64,000 bases of DNA from Microbacterium sp. T2.11-28. Its GTDB lineage: Bacteria; Actinomycetota; Actinomycetes; Actinomycetales; Microbacteriaceae. Each line of letters begins with the position of its first letter. The first letter of the stretch is position 1. The translations under genes and the position numbers were made by a program. Of the stretch, positions 42,376 to 51,349 are shown one piece after another. A model generated the notes under the pieces. The model saw only the letters and a program-made list of their open reading frames with translations, made no database searches and was not told where the DNA came from. The DNA lies in NCBI RefSeq assembly GCF_950097975.1, contig NZ_CATNHF010000023.1, forward strand, positions 62,001 through 126,000, read 5' to 3'.

Positions 42376-43587
42376 TCAGCGGTGGCGGCGGGCGATCTCC
42401 TGGTACACGTCGAAGGCCGCGTTCTTGCTGCGGGCGAGCTGCTGGTCGCCGCCGCGCACGAGGTTCACGAGGCCGAAGTCGAGCATCCAGTCATCCACCG
42501 GCTTGTCGTCGAAGCGGTAGAGCCAGTCGACGAGGTCGAGGAAAGGGAACCACGTGTAGCCGACGATCGGGATGCCGTCGGCGCGCAGCACCTCGACCTC
42601 CTGCTCGGACTCGTGAAGCCACGCGATCTTCTCGTCTGGGGTGCCGACGAGCGACGTCTCGGTGATGACGATCGGCAGCCTGTAGCGCTCGCTGTACAGC
42701 TGCACGAGGTCGCGAAGTCCCGAGGTGCCCGCCTGGACGGGCGACTTCGTCCCGTCGTCGTCCATGCGGATCGTCGTGAACGCCGGGTAGTAGTTGACGC
42801 CGAGCACGTCGGGGGTGACGGCGTTGTCGGCGAACCAGGCGAGGTCGGCGTCGGTGTAGCCGTTCTCACCGAGCCAGGAGCGCAGCGGATGCGCGTCGTC
42901 CACGCGGCCGGTGATGAGGTCGAGGGCGAGGAACCGGCGCTCCTCGAGGAGCGCGCGGGGGAGCGGCGTCGTCTCGCCCTCGTAGCGGAAGCCGGCGTCG
43001 ACGTGGACGAAGACGGCATCCGGATCGGCGGCGGCGATCTCCTGCTGGGTGCGGACCATGCCCTTGGCCAGGGCCTTCGTGACGGTGAGGAAGCCGTCGA
43101 CGCCGGTGAGGTACGGCGGCCACTTGCCCATCTCGCCGCACCACTCCGCGTTGACGATGGGTTCGTTCAGCGGCGTGTAGTCGGTCCAGACGCCGCGGTA
43201 GCGCTCGGCGACCGCACGGCCGTACGCGGCGACCCGCTCGGGATACTGCGCGTTCAGGAACGAGTTCTCGAGCCACGTCGGCGTGCCGTAGTGCATGAGG
43301 TCGACGATGCAGCGGACGCCGAGCGCGCTCAGGTGCTCGGCGACCTGGTCGGTCCACGACCAGTCGAAGACGCCCGGCTCCGGCTCGACGAGGTACCAGG
43401 GCACGCCCCAGCGGACGAACTCGGCACCGGACTCCGCCACGAGGTCGAGGTCCTCGCGCCAGTGCGTGTAGTGCTGGGTGAGCTCGTACTCGTCGAGCTT
43501 GCGGTGACCCGGCCGGATCTGCGGGATGAAGGTGTCTTCGATGCCGACGCCGTAGCGGAGGCGGCCGTCGTCGTACCAGCGGTCCAT
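42376..43587 (-). CDS. Glycoside hydrolase family 1 (beta-glucosidase/galactosidase-like)
   Basis: A 403-residue enzyme, shorter than the usual 440-480. Glu142 in TPLNEP is the acid/base and Glu310 in VITETS the nucleophile, both on the expected barrel strands. RWGVPWYLVEPEPGVFDW is the GH1 strand-2 block and GYTWFPFLDLVDW the C-terminal aglycone region; the standard GH1 WSLxDNFEW is altered, which suggests an unusual substrate. ATG at 43587 has AAAGG upstream. It is the last gene of the second ABC operon and acts in the cytosol on the imported glycoside. Confidence 0.85.
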   Translation of the reverse strand: MDRWYDDGRLRYGVGIEDTFIPQIRPGHRKLDEYELTQHYTHWREDLDLVAESGAEFVRWGVPWYLVEPEPGVFDWSWTDQVAEHLSALGVRCIVDLMHYGTPTWLENSFLNAQYPERVAAYGRAVAERYRGVWTDYTPLNEPIVNAEWCGEMGKWPPYLTGVDGFLTVTKALAKGMVRTQQEIAAADPDAVFVHVDAGFRYEGETTPLPRALLEERRFLALDLITGRVDDAHPLRSWLGENGYTDADLAWFADNAVTPDVLGVNYYPAFTTIRMDDDGTKSPVQAGTSGLRDLVQLYSERYRLPIVITETSLVGTPDEKIAWLHESEQEVEVLRADGIPIVGYTWFPFLDLVDWLYRFDDKPVDDWMLDFGLVNLVRGGDQQLARSKNAAFDVYQEIARRHR

Positions 43588-43616
43588 GGATGCCTTTCGT
43601 TCGGGGGAGGATCGCG

Positions 43617-44498
43617 TCACTTGAGCCCGGTCGTGGCGATGCCGGCGACGAAGCTGCGCTGGATGAGGAGGAAGAAGACGACCACCGGCAGCAGTGCCAG
43701 GAGCGATCCCGCCATGAGCAGCCCGTACTCGACGACGTGCTGGCCCATGAAGAGGGCGAGGCCGGCGGGGAGCGTCGAGGACTCCAGGCTCGAGGACATG
43801 ACCAGCGGCCACAGGAGGTCGTTCCAGTTGTACTGGAAGTGGAACAGACCCAACGTGAGCAGGGCGGGCTTGGCCAGCGGCATCACGATCTGACGGTAGA
43901 TGCGCCACTCCGACGCGCCGTCGACCCGTGCCGCCTCCTCCAGGTCGCGCGGGAGCGAGAGAAAGAACTGCGTGAGGAAGAAGATGCCGAAGGCGTTGGT
44001 CATCCGCGGAATGATCATGCCGGGCAGGGTATTGGTGAGTCCGAACCCGTTGAGCATGTCGTAGAGCGGGATGAGCGTCACCTGGAACGGCAGCATCAGC
44101 AGGATGAGGATCAGCACCATGACGACGCCGCGGCCGCGGAAGGGCAGCCGCGCCAGCGCATAGGCCGCCATCGAGTCCAGCAGCAGCGAGATGATCGTCA
44201 CGCCGCCGGCGAAGATGATCGTGTTGACGTAGAGCTGGGCGAACGGGATCCGCTCCCACACGTCGACGAAGTGCTCGAGGGTGAACTCTCGCGGCCACAG
44301 CGTCGGCGGGTAGGTGACGATGTCGGATTCCGGTTTGAACGCCGTGAAGACGAGCCACACGATCGGCAGCAGCATCAGCAGGGCGATGAGGATCGCGACG
44401 ATCGCGAGCGCCCACTTCGATGCGCGGTAGAGGGTGAGGCGACGGCGGTCGAGGGCGCCGAGGTCGCGGGTGACGGGACGGTCGAGCGTGGTGGTCAT
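43617..44498 (-). CDS. Carbohydrate ABC permease, MalG/UgpE type
   Basis: A 293-residue permease with about six helices, a TTTLDRPVTRD cytoplasmic start and the EAA loop DLEEAARVDGASEWRIYRQIVMP. FQYNWNDLLWPLVM is the MalG-like segment. ATG at 44498 overlaps the stop of the MalF-type gene by one base. It is part of the second glycoside importer. Confidence 0.93.
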   Translation of the reverse strand: MTTTLDRPVTRDLGALDRRRLTLYRASKWALAIVAILIALLMLLPIVWLVFTAFKPESDIVTYPPTLWPREFTLEHFVDVWERIPFAQLYVNTIIFAGGVTIISLLLDSMAAYALARLPFRGRGVVMVLILILLMLPFQVTLIPLYDMLNGFGLTNTLPGMIIPRMTNAFGIFFLTQFFLSLPRDLEEAARVDGASEWRIYRQIVMPLAKPALLTLGLFHFQYNWNDLLWPLVMSSSLESSTLPAGLALFMGQHVVEYGLLMAGSLLALLPVVVFFLLIQRSFVAGIATTGLK

Positions 44499-45463
44499 CA
44501 GTACGTCACCGCCCGGCGCCGGAGCCAGCCGTACTGGACCATCGAGAGCGCGAAGACGAACAGCAGGAGCACGAACGAGATCGCCGAGGCGTACCCGAAG
44601 CGCAGCTCCTGGAACCCCTCGCGGTAGATGAGCATGACGAGTGTCTCCGTCTTGAAGTAGGGGCCGCCGCGGGTCATGACGTAGATCTGGTCGAAGGCCT
44701 GCAGGGTGGCGATGAGCGCGAGGACCGAGACGAGGAGGGTCTGGTTCGACAGGAGCGGGAGGGTCACGTTGCGGAAGCGCTGCCACGCGGTGGTGCCGTC
44801 GATCTTGGCCGCCTCGTACAGCTCGGCGGGGATGGACTGCAGGCCGGCGAGGTAGATGACCATGTAGAAGCCGACGAACTTCCACACGCCGACCATCATG
44901 ACCGCGGGCATCGCGAAGCGCGGGTCGCTCAGCCAGCCCTGCTCGGTGACGATGCCGAGCTGGCCGAACCAGTAGGAGAGGAGCCCGATGTTCGGGTCGA
45001 GCAGGAACGACCAGGCGATGGCGATGATCCCGAGCGACACGATGAACGGCAGGAAGATGGCGGTGCGCACGAACGTGCGGCCGAAGAACGCCTGGTTCAG
45101 CATCACGGCGAACACCAGCGCCAGGACGACGGTGACCGGGGCGACCACGACGGCGTAGAGGACGGTGTTCCAGAACGCGTTCCAGAACGCCGGATCGCCG
45201 GCGAGTTCGACGTAGTTGTCCAGCCCGATCCACTCGGCGGCGGCGATCAGGTTGTAGTTCGTGAGTGACAGGTAGACCGCCTGCGCCATCGGGTAGAGGG
45301 TGAACGCCACGAGCACGATGAGCGCGGGGGCGAGGAACAGCCACGCGGTGAGCTGCCGTCGGGATGCGGGACCGCGGCGCCGCCGCCGCGACAGGGCGGT
45401 CGGCGCGGACGAGCGGGCGGATGCGGCGGACAGGGCGGACGGGGCCGGATCGGTGACCGTCAT
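44498..45463 (-). CDS. Carbohydrate ABC permease, MalF/UgpA type
   Basis: A 321-residue permease. A Ser/Arg-rich tail is followed by about six helices and the EAA loop LYEAAKIDGTTAWQRFRNVTLP. ATG at 45463 has AGGAG about 8 bases upstream. GGPYFKTETLV near the C-terminus is typical. The gene is separated from the binding protein by a structured 82-base spacer. Confidence 0.93.
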   Translation of the reverse strand: MTVTDPAPSALSAASARSSAPTALSRRRRRGPASRRQLTAWLFLAPALIVLVAFTLYPMAQAVYLSLTNYNLIAAAEWIGLDNYVELAGDPAFWNAFWNTVLYAVVVAPVTVVLALVFAVMLNQAFFGRTFVRTAIFLPFIVSLGIIAIAWSFLLDPNIGLLSYWFGQLGIVTEQGWLSDPRFAMPAVMMVGVWKFVGFYMVIYLAGLQSIPAELYEAAKIDGTTAWQRFRNVTLPLLSNQTLLVSVLALIATLQAFDQIYVMTRGGPYFKTETLVMLIYREGFQELRFGYASAISFVLLLFVFALSMVQYGWLRRRAVTY

Positions 45464-45484
45464 CGGGGATCTCCTTGGGGTGCG

Positions 45485-45544
45485 ACCCGCGCGGGCGGGC
45501 CGGACGCGCGGGCCGGAGCAACGCGCTCCGACCCGCGCGCGGGT
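45485..45544 (-). terminator. Structured spacer between binding protein and permease genes
   Basis: ACCCGCGCG (45485-45493) pairs with CGCGCGGGT (45536-45544), and inside it CGGAGC (45514-45519) pairs with GCTCCG (45525-45530). Placed between the binding-protein stop and the first permease, it is analogous to the hairpin at 27927-27960 and may cause partial termination or message protection. Confidence 0.5.
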
Positions 45545-45545
45545 G

Positions 45546-46877
45546 TCACTTGTCGAGTTCTGCCTGGACCTGCTCGGAGGCGGCGGGGAAGATCGAGTCG
45601 ACCGTCCCGTCGCCGTTGAGGGCCTTCTGCAGCGACGGCCAGAAGATGGTCTCCGTGATGGTGCCGCCGGCGGCGACCCCTGCCAGCAGGATCTTCGCAC
45701 GGCTCGCCACGGCGGCGTCTCCGAAGATCGCCGGGTACGGGCTGGCGGTCACCTTGTCGGCCACGTCGGCGCGGTTCGGGGGGAAGCCCGATCCGTCGGC
45801 CCAGGTGGTCTGCCCCTCGGCGGAGTTCCAGTACGCGAAGAACGCGTACGCGGCCTCCTTGGTCGCGTCGTCGGTGCCGGCCGGCAGGCCCATCGAGACC
45901 ACGTCGGCGAGCACGGCGTCGCTGTCGGGACCTGCGGGCGGGGGAGCGATGCCGAAGTTCAGGCCCGCGTCCTCGAAGCCGGTGGTCATCCACGGTCCGA
46001 CGATCTCGGTCGCGGCCTTCCCGGTGAGGAACAGCTTGTCGGCGTCGGCGCCCGACAGCCCGATCGGCGATGCCTTCTGGTTCTTCACGAGGTCCACCCA
46101 GAAGTTCAGCGCCTCGAGGCTCGCGTCGTCGCCGAGCATCGACGTGGTGCCGTCGTCGGAGACGACCGCACCGCCGGTGCCCCACAGCAGCGCGGGGAAG
46201 ACGGGGACGGTCTCGTGGTCGCCGAGGGCGGTGGCGTACTGCTCGGGCTTGCCGTCGCCGTTCTCGTCGACGGTGAGCTTCGGGACCATCGCGGCGAACT
46301 CCTCCCACGTGGTGGGCGGCGCCTCGGGGTCGAGCCCGGCGGCCTCGAAGAGGTCCTTGTTGTAGTACATCATCATGGGCGTGTAGTTGACGGGGACCCC
46401 GTAGTTCACGCCGTCGAAGACGGAGGCGTTGATGGCCGCCTCGGCCAGGGCGGCGGAGTCGTTGCCCGCGTCCTCGTAGTAGTCGTCCACCGGCAGGAAC
46501 ATCCCCTGCTTGGCGAACTGCGGCATGCGCGCCGCCGACATGGCGATGATGTCGGGACCGTCGTTGCCGGCGACCGCAGTGAGGACCTTCTGGTACAGCG
46601 TGTCCCAGGGCATGATCTCGGCCTTCACCTCGACCTCGTCCTGCGACGCGTTGAAGTCCTCGATCACCTTCTCGAGCGCGGGCCCGTCGGGTCCGGTGAA
46701 TCCGTTCCAGAACGTGAGCGAGATCTTGCCCCCGTCTCCGCCGTCTCCGCTGTCGCCGTTGCCGGTGGTCCCCTGTCCGGCGCAGCCGGTGAGCGCGAGC
46801 GCCAGGATGCCGGCGCCGGCGGTGGCGAGGCGGAGGCCGCGGGTGAGGCGGCGCCGCGGTGAGTGCTGTGTCTCCAT
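45546..46877 (-). CDS. Extracellular solute-binding lipoprotein, glycoside ABC importer 2
   Basis: A 443-residue lipoprotein with three Arg near the start and lipobox LTGC (Cys32). Family-1 features: SLTFWNGFTGPDGPALEKVIEDF, then VNYTPMMMYYNKDLFEAAGL and IVGPWMTTGFEDAGL in the C-lobe. It is the first gene of the minus-strand operon. A promoter on that strand is suggested by TATAAC (complement of 46923-46928), with repressor sites on both sides. Confidence 0.93.
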   Translation of the reverse strand: METQHSPRRRLTRGLRLATAGAGILALALTGCAGQGTTGNGDSGDGGDGGKISLTFWNGFTGPDGPALEKVIEDFNASQDEVEVKAEIMPWDTLYQKVLTAVAGNDGPDIIAMSAARMPQFAKQGMFLPVDDYYEDAGNDSAALAEAAINASVFDGVNYGVPVNYTPMMMYYNKDLFEAAGLDPEAPPTTWEEFAAMVPKLTVDENGDGKPEQYATALGDHETVPVFPALLWGTGGAVVSDDGTTSMLGDDASLEALNFWVDLVKNQKASPIGLSGADADKLFLTGKAATEIVGPWMTTGFEDAGLNFGIAPPPAGPDSDAVLADVVSMGLPAGTDDATKEAAYAFFAYWNSAEGQTTWADGSGFPPNRADVADKVTASPYPAIFGDAAVASRAKILLAGVAAGGTITETIFWPSLQKALNGDGTVDSIFPAASEQVQAELDK

Positions 46878-46892
46878 CGATCTTCCTTTCTA

Positions 46893-46975
46893 GTTCAACG
46901 TTGAACGTGCGGGGTGCAATCTGTTATACCTGACGTGGTAATCGTTGAACAAGACCCTTTTGGTAATCGTTGAAT
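46893..46975. promoter_or_regulatory. Three LacI-type sites between divergent binding-protein and LacI genes
   Basis: GTTCAACGTTGAAC (46893-46906) is a perfect 14-base palindrome. GGTAATCGTTGAAC (46937-46950) and GGTAATCGTTGAAT (46962-46975) share its right half CGTTGAA and are direct repeats 25 bases apart. The minus-strand -10 TATAAC (46928-46923) lies between the palindrome and the repeats, so a repressor bound at both sides could loop the promoter. The regulator downstream is the probable ligand. Confidence 0.78.
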
Positions 46976-47032
46976 GATGAACCCGGGTGTGACACTGTGA
47001 GTCGCACGAACGCATCGAAGGAGGTGGACCGA

Positions 47033-48031
47033 GTGGGCAGGACGACCCTGAAGGACGTCGCCGAGCGCGTGGGCGTCTCGGCCAAGACGGTCTCCAACGT
47101 GGTCAACGGCACCGGCTGGGTCACCGACGAGCTGAAGGCCCGCGTCCAGGCCGCCATCGTCGACCTCGGCTACCGACCGAACGTCGCGGCCCGCAACCTG
47201 CGCAGCGGCCGCACCGGCATGGTCGCCGTCGCCCTTCCGGACCTCAGTCAGCCCTACTTCGCCGAGCTCGCGTCCGACCTCGTGCGCGCTGCGCAGGAGC
47301 GCTCGATCACCGTTCTCATCAACCAGACCGACGGTCGGAAGGATGCCGAGGAGCGTATCGCCCACGGCATCGACCTCCCCCTCATGGACGGGCTGATCCT
47401 GAGCCCCCTCGCGCTGACCGCCGCCGACCTCGAGCACCGCGAGGATCCGACGCCCCTCATCCTCCTCGGCGAGCACATCGGCGAGACCTCGCTCCCGCAC
47501 GTCGCGGTCGACAACACCGCCGCCGCGCGCGCCGCGGTGGAGCATCTGCTCTCCCGGGGCCGCCGCCGCATCGCCGCGATTGGCATGCAGCAGGACGGCC
47601 CGAACGAGACCTCGGTGCTCCGCCTGTCGGGATATCGCGCCGCGCTCGAGGCGGTGGGCATCCCGTTCGATCCCGCTCTCGTGGGCGTCGTCGACGGCTA
47701 CCACCGCGCCGACGGCGCCGCCGCCGCCGCACACCTGCTCGACACCGGCGTGGAGTTCGACGCCGTCTTCGCCTTCAACGATCTGCTGGCCCTCGGCGCC
47801 CTCCACGTGCTCGGCGCGCGCGGCGTGAGCGTGCCCGAGCAGGTCGCGGTGATCGGCTTCGACGACATCGACGAGGCCAGCTACAGCACACCGTCGCTCA
47901 GCTCGGTCGCGCCCGACACGCGGGCACTCGCGCGCGCCGCCATCGACCTGCTGATCACCCCCTCGTCGGCAGGGTCGCCGGCGATCCCATTCACCATCGC
48001 CGACCGGGCGAGCACAGGAGGACACACGTGA
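47033..48031 (+). CDS. LacI family regulator of the second ABC/GH1/GH2 system
   Basis: A 332-residue regulator. TTLKDVAERVGVSAKTVSNVVNG is the DNA-binding head, and IGFDDIDEASYSTPSLSSVAPD the C-lobe signature. GTG at 47033 is chosen because AAGGAGG (47018-47024) is 8 bases upstream; the frame is open to ATG 46970, which lies in an operator repeat. It is a close relative of the LacI at 35963-36976. Its stop overlaps the GH2 start (GTGA), so repressor and enzyme are coupled. Confidence 0.94.
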   Translation: MGRTTLKDVAERVGVSAKTVSNVVNGTGWVTDELKARVQAAIVDLGYRPNVAARNLRSGRTGMVAVALPDLSQPYFAELASDLVRAAQERSITVLINQTDGRKDAEERIAHGIDLPLMDGLILSPLALTAADLEHREDPTPLILLGEHIGETSLPHVAVDNTAAARAAVEHLLSRGRRRIAAIGMQQDGPNETSVLRLSGYRAALEAVGIPFDPALVGVVDGYHRADGAAAAAHLLDTGVEFDAVFAFNDLLALGALHVLGARGVSVPEQVAVIGFDDIDEASYSTPSLSSVAPDTRALARAAIDLLITPSSAGSPAIPFTIADRASTGGHT

Positions 48032-49815
48032 GCGCCACCCCGCTTCCCGTCGCATCGACGCAGGACGGGACCTACCCGCGCCCTCAGCTGATGAGGCCGG
48101 ACTGGGCCGACCTCACCGGGCCGTGGGACTTCGCGCTCGGCGCGCCAGACGCGCAGCCGGCAGAGGTCTCCTTCGACCGCACCATCACCGTGCCCTTCCC
48201 GCCCGAGTCCGCCGCCTCGGGGCTGGCGGAGTCCGGGATGCTGCACTCGGTCTGGTACCGCCGCGCGATCACGGCGGCCGACCTCGCGGCGGCGGGCGGC
48301 GACGCCGGCGACGGACGGGTGCTGCTCCACTTCGGCGCCGTGGACTGGGAGGCGACCGTCTGGGTCAACGGCGTGGTGGTGGCCACCCACCGCGGCGGCC
48401 AGTCCCCGTTCACCGCCGACATCACCGCGGTGCTGCGCGCCGACGGCGGCGATGAGATCGTCGTCCACGCCGTCGACGACCCCGAGGACGTATCGATCCT
48501 GCGTGGCAAGCAGGACTGGCGGGATCAGCCGCATGCCATCTGGTATCACCGCACGACCGGCATCTGGCAGCCGGTGTGGCTGGAGGTGGTGCCGCGCACC
48601 GCGATCGCGCGGCTCGGGTGGGACTCCGACATCCCCACGGCCGGCGTGAGCGTCGAGGTGGAGCTGTCCGGCCCCGTCGAGGACGACGCGTGGCTGCACG
48701 TCGAGCTGCGGCACGACGGCGAGATCCTCGCCGAGGCGCGGACGAAGGTGCTGTCCCGGTTCGAGACGCTGCGGCTCACGCTGCCGCGTCAGACGAACGG
48801 CCAGCAGCACGAGGAGCTCCTGTGGAGCCCCGAGAGCCCGCAGCTGATCGACGCCGTGGTCCGCCTCGCGTCGCCGTCCTCGTCCGATGCCGTGGCGAGC
48901 TACCTCGGCATGCGCAGCGTCGGCACCGACGGCACGGCCTTCCTCCTGAACGACCGGCCGACCAGGCTCCGGGCGGTGCTCGCCCAGAACTACTGGCCCG
49001 AGTCGCATCTGGCCGCTCCGAGCGCCGAGGCGCTCCGCCGGGAGGTCGAGCTCATCCGCGAGCTGGGCTTCAACACAGCGCGCGTGCACCAGAAGGCCGA
49101 GGATCCCCGCTTCCTCTACTGGGCCGACCGGCTCGGCCTCATGGTGTGGGCCGAGACCGCCAGCGCCTACGCGTTCGATCGGCGCGCGGTGACCAACCTC
49201 GTCTCCGAGTGGACGAGCCTCGTCGGGCGCGACCAATCGCACCCCAGTGTGATCGTCTGGGTTCCGCTCAACGAGAGCTGGGGCGTGCAGCACATCGCCC
49301 ACGATCCGCGTCAGCGCGCGCTCAGCCGTTCGGTGGCCGACATCACCCGCGCCCTCGACGGCTCGCGGCCCGTCATCTCCAACGACGGCTGGGAGCACAC
49401 GCGCTCCGACATCTGGACGATCCACGACTACGAGGCGCGCCCCGAGGTCCTCGCCGCCCGCTACGGCGACGCCGCTTCGCTCGACGCCATGATCTCGGGC
49501 TTCGGGCCGGCCGGACGCCGCATCTCGGTCGACGGCGACACGGGCGTCAAGCCGATCATGCTGACCGAGTTCGGCGGAGTGAGCCTGCGTCCCGCGAACG
49601 GCACCGACTGGGGCTACTCCACGGCCGACACCCCGGAGGAGTTCGGCGACCGGGTGTGCGCCCTCATCGCCGCCGCCGAGGCCGCGCCGCCGCTGAGCGG
49701 GTTCTGCTACACCCAGCTCACCGACACCGGGCAGGAGACCAACGGCCTGCTGTATGACGACAGGTCGCCGAAGGTGCCCGTCGCGGCGATCCGGGCGGCC
49801 GTCCTCGGCCAGTAG
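48028..49815 (+). CDS. Glycoside hydrolase family 2, short form
   Basis: A 595-residue GH2 enzyme with jelly-roll (FGAVDWEATVWVNGVVV), Ig-like and TIM-barrel domains and no C-terminal extension. Glu416 in PLNESWG is the acid/base and Glu514 in LTEFGG the nucleophile. It is translated from GTG at 48028, overlapping the LacI stop. It is distantly related to the long GH2 at 40209. It probably works with the GH1 on substrate from importer 2. Confidence 0.9.
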   Translation: MSATPLPVASTQDGTYPRPQLMRPDWADLTGPWDFALGAPDAQPAEVSFDRTITVPFPPESAASGLAESGMLHSVWYRRAITAADLAAAGGDAGDGRVLLHFGAVDWEATVWVNGVVVATHRGGQSPFTADITAVLRADGGDEIVVHAVDDPEDVSILRGKQDWRDQPHAIWYHRTTGIWQPVWLEVVPRTAIARLGWDSDIPTAGVSVEVELSGPVEDDAWLHVELRHDGEILAEARTKVLSRFETLRLTLPRQTNGQQHEELLWSPESPQLIDAVVRLASPSSSDAVASYLGMRSVGTDGTAFLLNDRPTRLRAVLAQNYWPESHLAAPSAEALRREVELIRELGFNTARVHQKAEDPRFLYWADRLGLMVWAETASAYAFDRRAVTNLVSEWTSLVGRDQSHPSVIVWVPLNESWGVQHIAHDPRQRALSRSVADITRALDGSRPVISNDGWEHTRSDIWTIHDYEARPEVLAARYGDAASLDAMISGFGPAGRRISVDGDTGVKPIMLTEFGGVSLRPANGTDWGYSTADTPEEFGDRVCALIAAAEAAPPLSGFCYTQLTDTGQETNGLLYDDRSPKVPVAAIRAAVLGQ

Positions 49816-49818
49816 GCT
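49813..49818 (+). promoter_or_regulatory. Leaderless-type -10 of dcd
   Basis: TAGGCT lies 6 bases before the GTG start at 49825. Transcription would begin at or next to the start codon. No ribosome site is present, so leaderless translation is likely. The -10 overlaps the GH2 stop codon. Confidence 0.65.
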
Positions 49819-49824
49819 GGCCGC

Positions 49825-50430
49825 GTGCTGCTCAGTGATCGCGACATCCGCCGGGAGATCGACCTCGGACGGGTCGGGCTCGACCCCTGGGACCCGGCGA
49901 TGGTCCAGCCCTCGAGCGTCGACGTCCGTCTCGACCGGTACTTCCGGCTGTTCGACAACCACAAGTACCCGTTCATCGACCCGGCGGAGGACCAGCCGGA
50001 CCTGACCCACCTCATCGAGGTCGACCCCGACGAGCCGTTCGTGCTCCACCCGGGCGAGTTCGTGCTCGGATCGACGTTCGAGCTCGTCACCCTGCCCGAC
50101 GACGTCGCCGCCCGCCTGGAGGGCAAGTCCTCGCTCGGTCGTCTGGGCCTGCTGACCCACTCGACGGCCGGCTTCATCGATCCGGGCTTCTCGGGGCACG
50201 TGACCCTCGAGCTGTCGAACGTCGCGACCCTGCCGATCAAGCTGTGGCCCGGGATGAAGATCGGACAGCTCTGCTTCTTCCGTCTGTCGTCGGCCACCGA
50301 GTCGCCTTACGGATCGGGTCCGTACGGCAACCGCTACCAGGGGCAGCGCGGACCGACCGCCTCCCGCTCTTTCCAGAACTTCCACCGCACCGACGTCGGC
50401 ACGACCGACGCGGGCGCGCCCGGTCACTGA
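49825..50430 (+). CDS. dcd: dCTP deaminase (possibly bifunctional dCTP deaminase/dUTPase)
   Basis: A 201-residue protein of the trimeric dUTPase-like fold. [13 protein letters not shown] at the start, [11 protein letters not shown], the [10 protein letters not shown] block and [20 protein letters not shown] with catalytic Glu129 are the dCTP deaminase motifs. It converts dCTP to dUTP for thymidylate synthesis. Actinobacterial homologues often also hydrolyse dUTP to dUMP. The GTG start has no ribosome site and follows a -10 at 49813-49818. Confidence 0.96.
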   Translation: MLLSDRDIRREIDLGRVGLDPWDPAMVQPSSVDVRLDRYFRLFDNHKYPFIDPAEDQPDLTHLIEVDPDEPFVLHPGEFVLGSTFELVTLPDDVAARLEGKSSLGRLGLLTHSTAGFIDPGFSGHVTLELSNVATLPIKLWPGMKIGQLCFFRLSSATESPYGSGPYGNRYQGQRGPTASRSFQNFHRTDVGTTDAGAPGH

Positions 50431-50449
50431 CCCGATCTCGCGCCCCGAT

Positions 50450-50495
50450 ACGACCAGACGGCCGTTCCCCGGAAGGGCAGCGGCCGTCTGGTCGT
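50450..50495. terminator. Bidirectional terminator after dcd
   Basis: A perfect 15-bp inverted repeat: 50450-50464 pairs with 50481-50495, loop of 16 bases. It sits between the converging dcd gene and the PadR-like gene. This is the strongest hairpin of the window. Confidence 0.8.
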
Positions 50496-50514
50496 GCAGG
50501 TCGGCTCGTGCGGG

Positions 50515-51207
50515 TCAGGCCGTGCGCTCCTCGCGTCCGCGGGCGAAGCCGGCATCGAAGCCGCGCTCGTAGGCGCGCTCGCCGCCGTCGCCGTGGTGGT
50601 GGCCGTGGCGGTGCCCGCGCGGGCCACCGCAGGGGCCGTGTCCGCCGTGGAGGGCGCTGGGGAACCGCTGGCCGTCGAAGCGGTTCGGGCCGAATCCGGG
50701 CACGTCGCCGAAGCCCGGGCGGAACCCGGGACGGAATCCGCGGCGGCCGAAGCCACGGCCGGGGCCGGGCCGGCCGAGTCCGGCGGCGAGGTCGTCGCCG
50801 CCGAGCTCCCGGGCCATCGCCTGCAGTGACGCGAGGGTCGTGGCGAAGTCGGCCTCCGAGACGGCGCCGGCCACGCGGGAGCGGATGCCGTCGACCGTCT
50901 CGGACAGGCGCGCCTTGGCGGCACGTCCCTCGTCGGTGAGCGTCCAGGTGCCGTCGGTCTCGACGGCCCAGCCGCGCTCGGCGAGCGAGCGGAGCTTCTT
51001 GCCGCGCGCGATGCGGGCGGCGATCTCGGGTGCCTCGACGGATCCGTCGAGGACGTTCAGGATCATCCACTCGCGTCGCGTCACGCCTTCGGTCTCGAAG
51101 GCCGCGGCGAACTCGTGCGTGAGGAGCCGGTCGACGGCGCGCAGCCAGAAGCCGAGGGGCCGGGACGCGGGCTGCGGGTGTTCGGGGTGGGGTGTGGGGT
51201 TCTCCAT
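50515..51207 (-). CDS. MarR/PadR-like winged-helix protein with Gly/His/Arg-rich tail
   Basis: A 230-residue protein. Residues ~15-120 look like a winged helix of the MarR or PadR type (TRREWMILNVLDGSVEAPEIAARI, then ERGWAVETDGTWTLTDEGRAA). The C-terminal ~75 residues are rich in Gly, Phe, Arg and His, with GHRHGHHHGDGG near the end, a possible metal-binding tail. ATG at 51207 has GAAAGGA 6 bases upstream. The gene diverges from a second Gly/His-rich regulator across a region of repeated CATG motifs. A metal- or stress-responsive repressor is inference. Confidence 0.75.
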   Translation of the reverse strand: MENPTPHPEHPQPASRPLGFWLRAVDRLLTHEFAAAFETEGVTRREWMILNVLDGSVEAPEIAARIARGKKLRSLAERGWAVETDGTWTLTDEGRAAKARLSETVDGIRSRVAGAVSEADFATTLASLQAMARELGGDDLAAGLGRPGPGRGFGRRGFRPGFRPGFGDVPGFGPNRFDGQRFPSALHGGHGPCGGPRGHRHGHHHGDGGERAYERGFDAGFARGREERTA

Positions 51208-51273
51208 GAGAAGTCCTTTCGTGGGCGGGATCTGATCCCGCCGGGTCGTCTGTCGCTGCGGTGAGCGTCGCAG

Positions 51274-51340
51274 ATGCATGTACATGTGCATGCGTATGTA
51301 GTGTGACATGCATCTGAGAAACATGTCAAGTGGCATGTAC
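51274..51340. promoter_or_regulatory. CATG-rich control region between two divergent regulators
   Basis: CATG occurs at 51277, 51283, 51289, 51307, 51322 and 51334. Inverted pairs include GACATG-N11-CATGTC (51305-51327) and ACATG-N8-CATGT. A TATGTA at 51295-51300 could be a -10. The cluster suggests several binding sites for one or both flanking regulators. Confidence 0.55.
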
Positions 51341-51349
51341 CGTGGAGGC

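Noticed and set aside
47881-50427. An 848-codon minus-strand frame
   Set aside because: It is antisense to GH2 and dcd, both with catalytic motifs.
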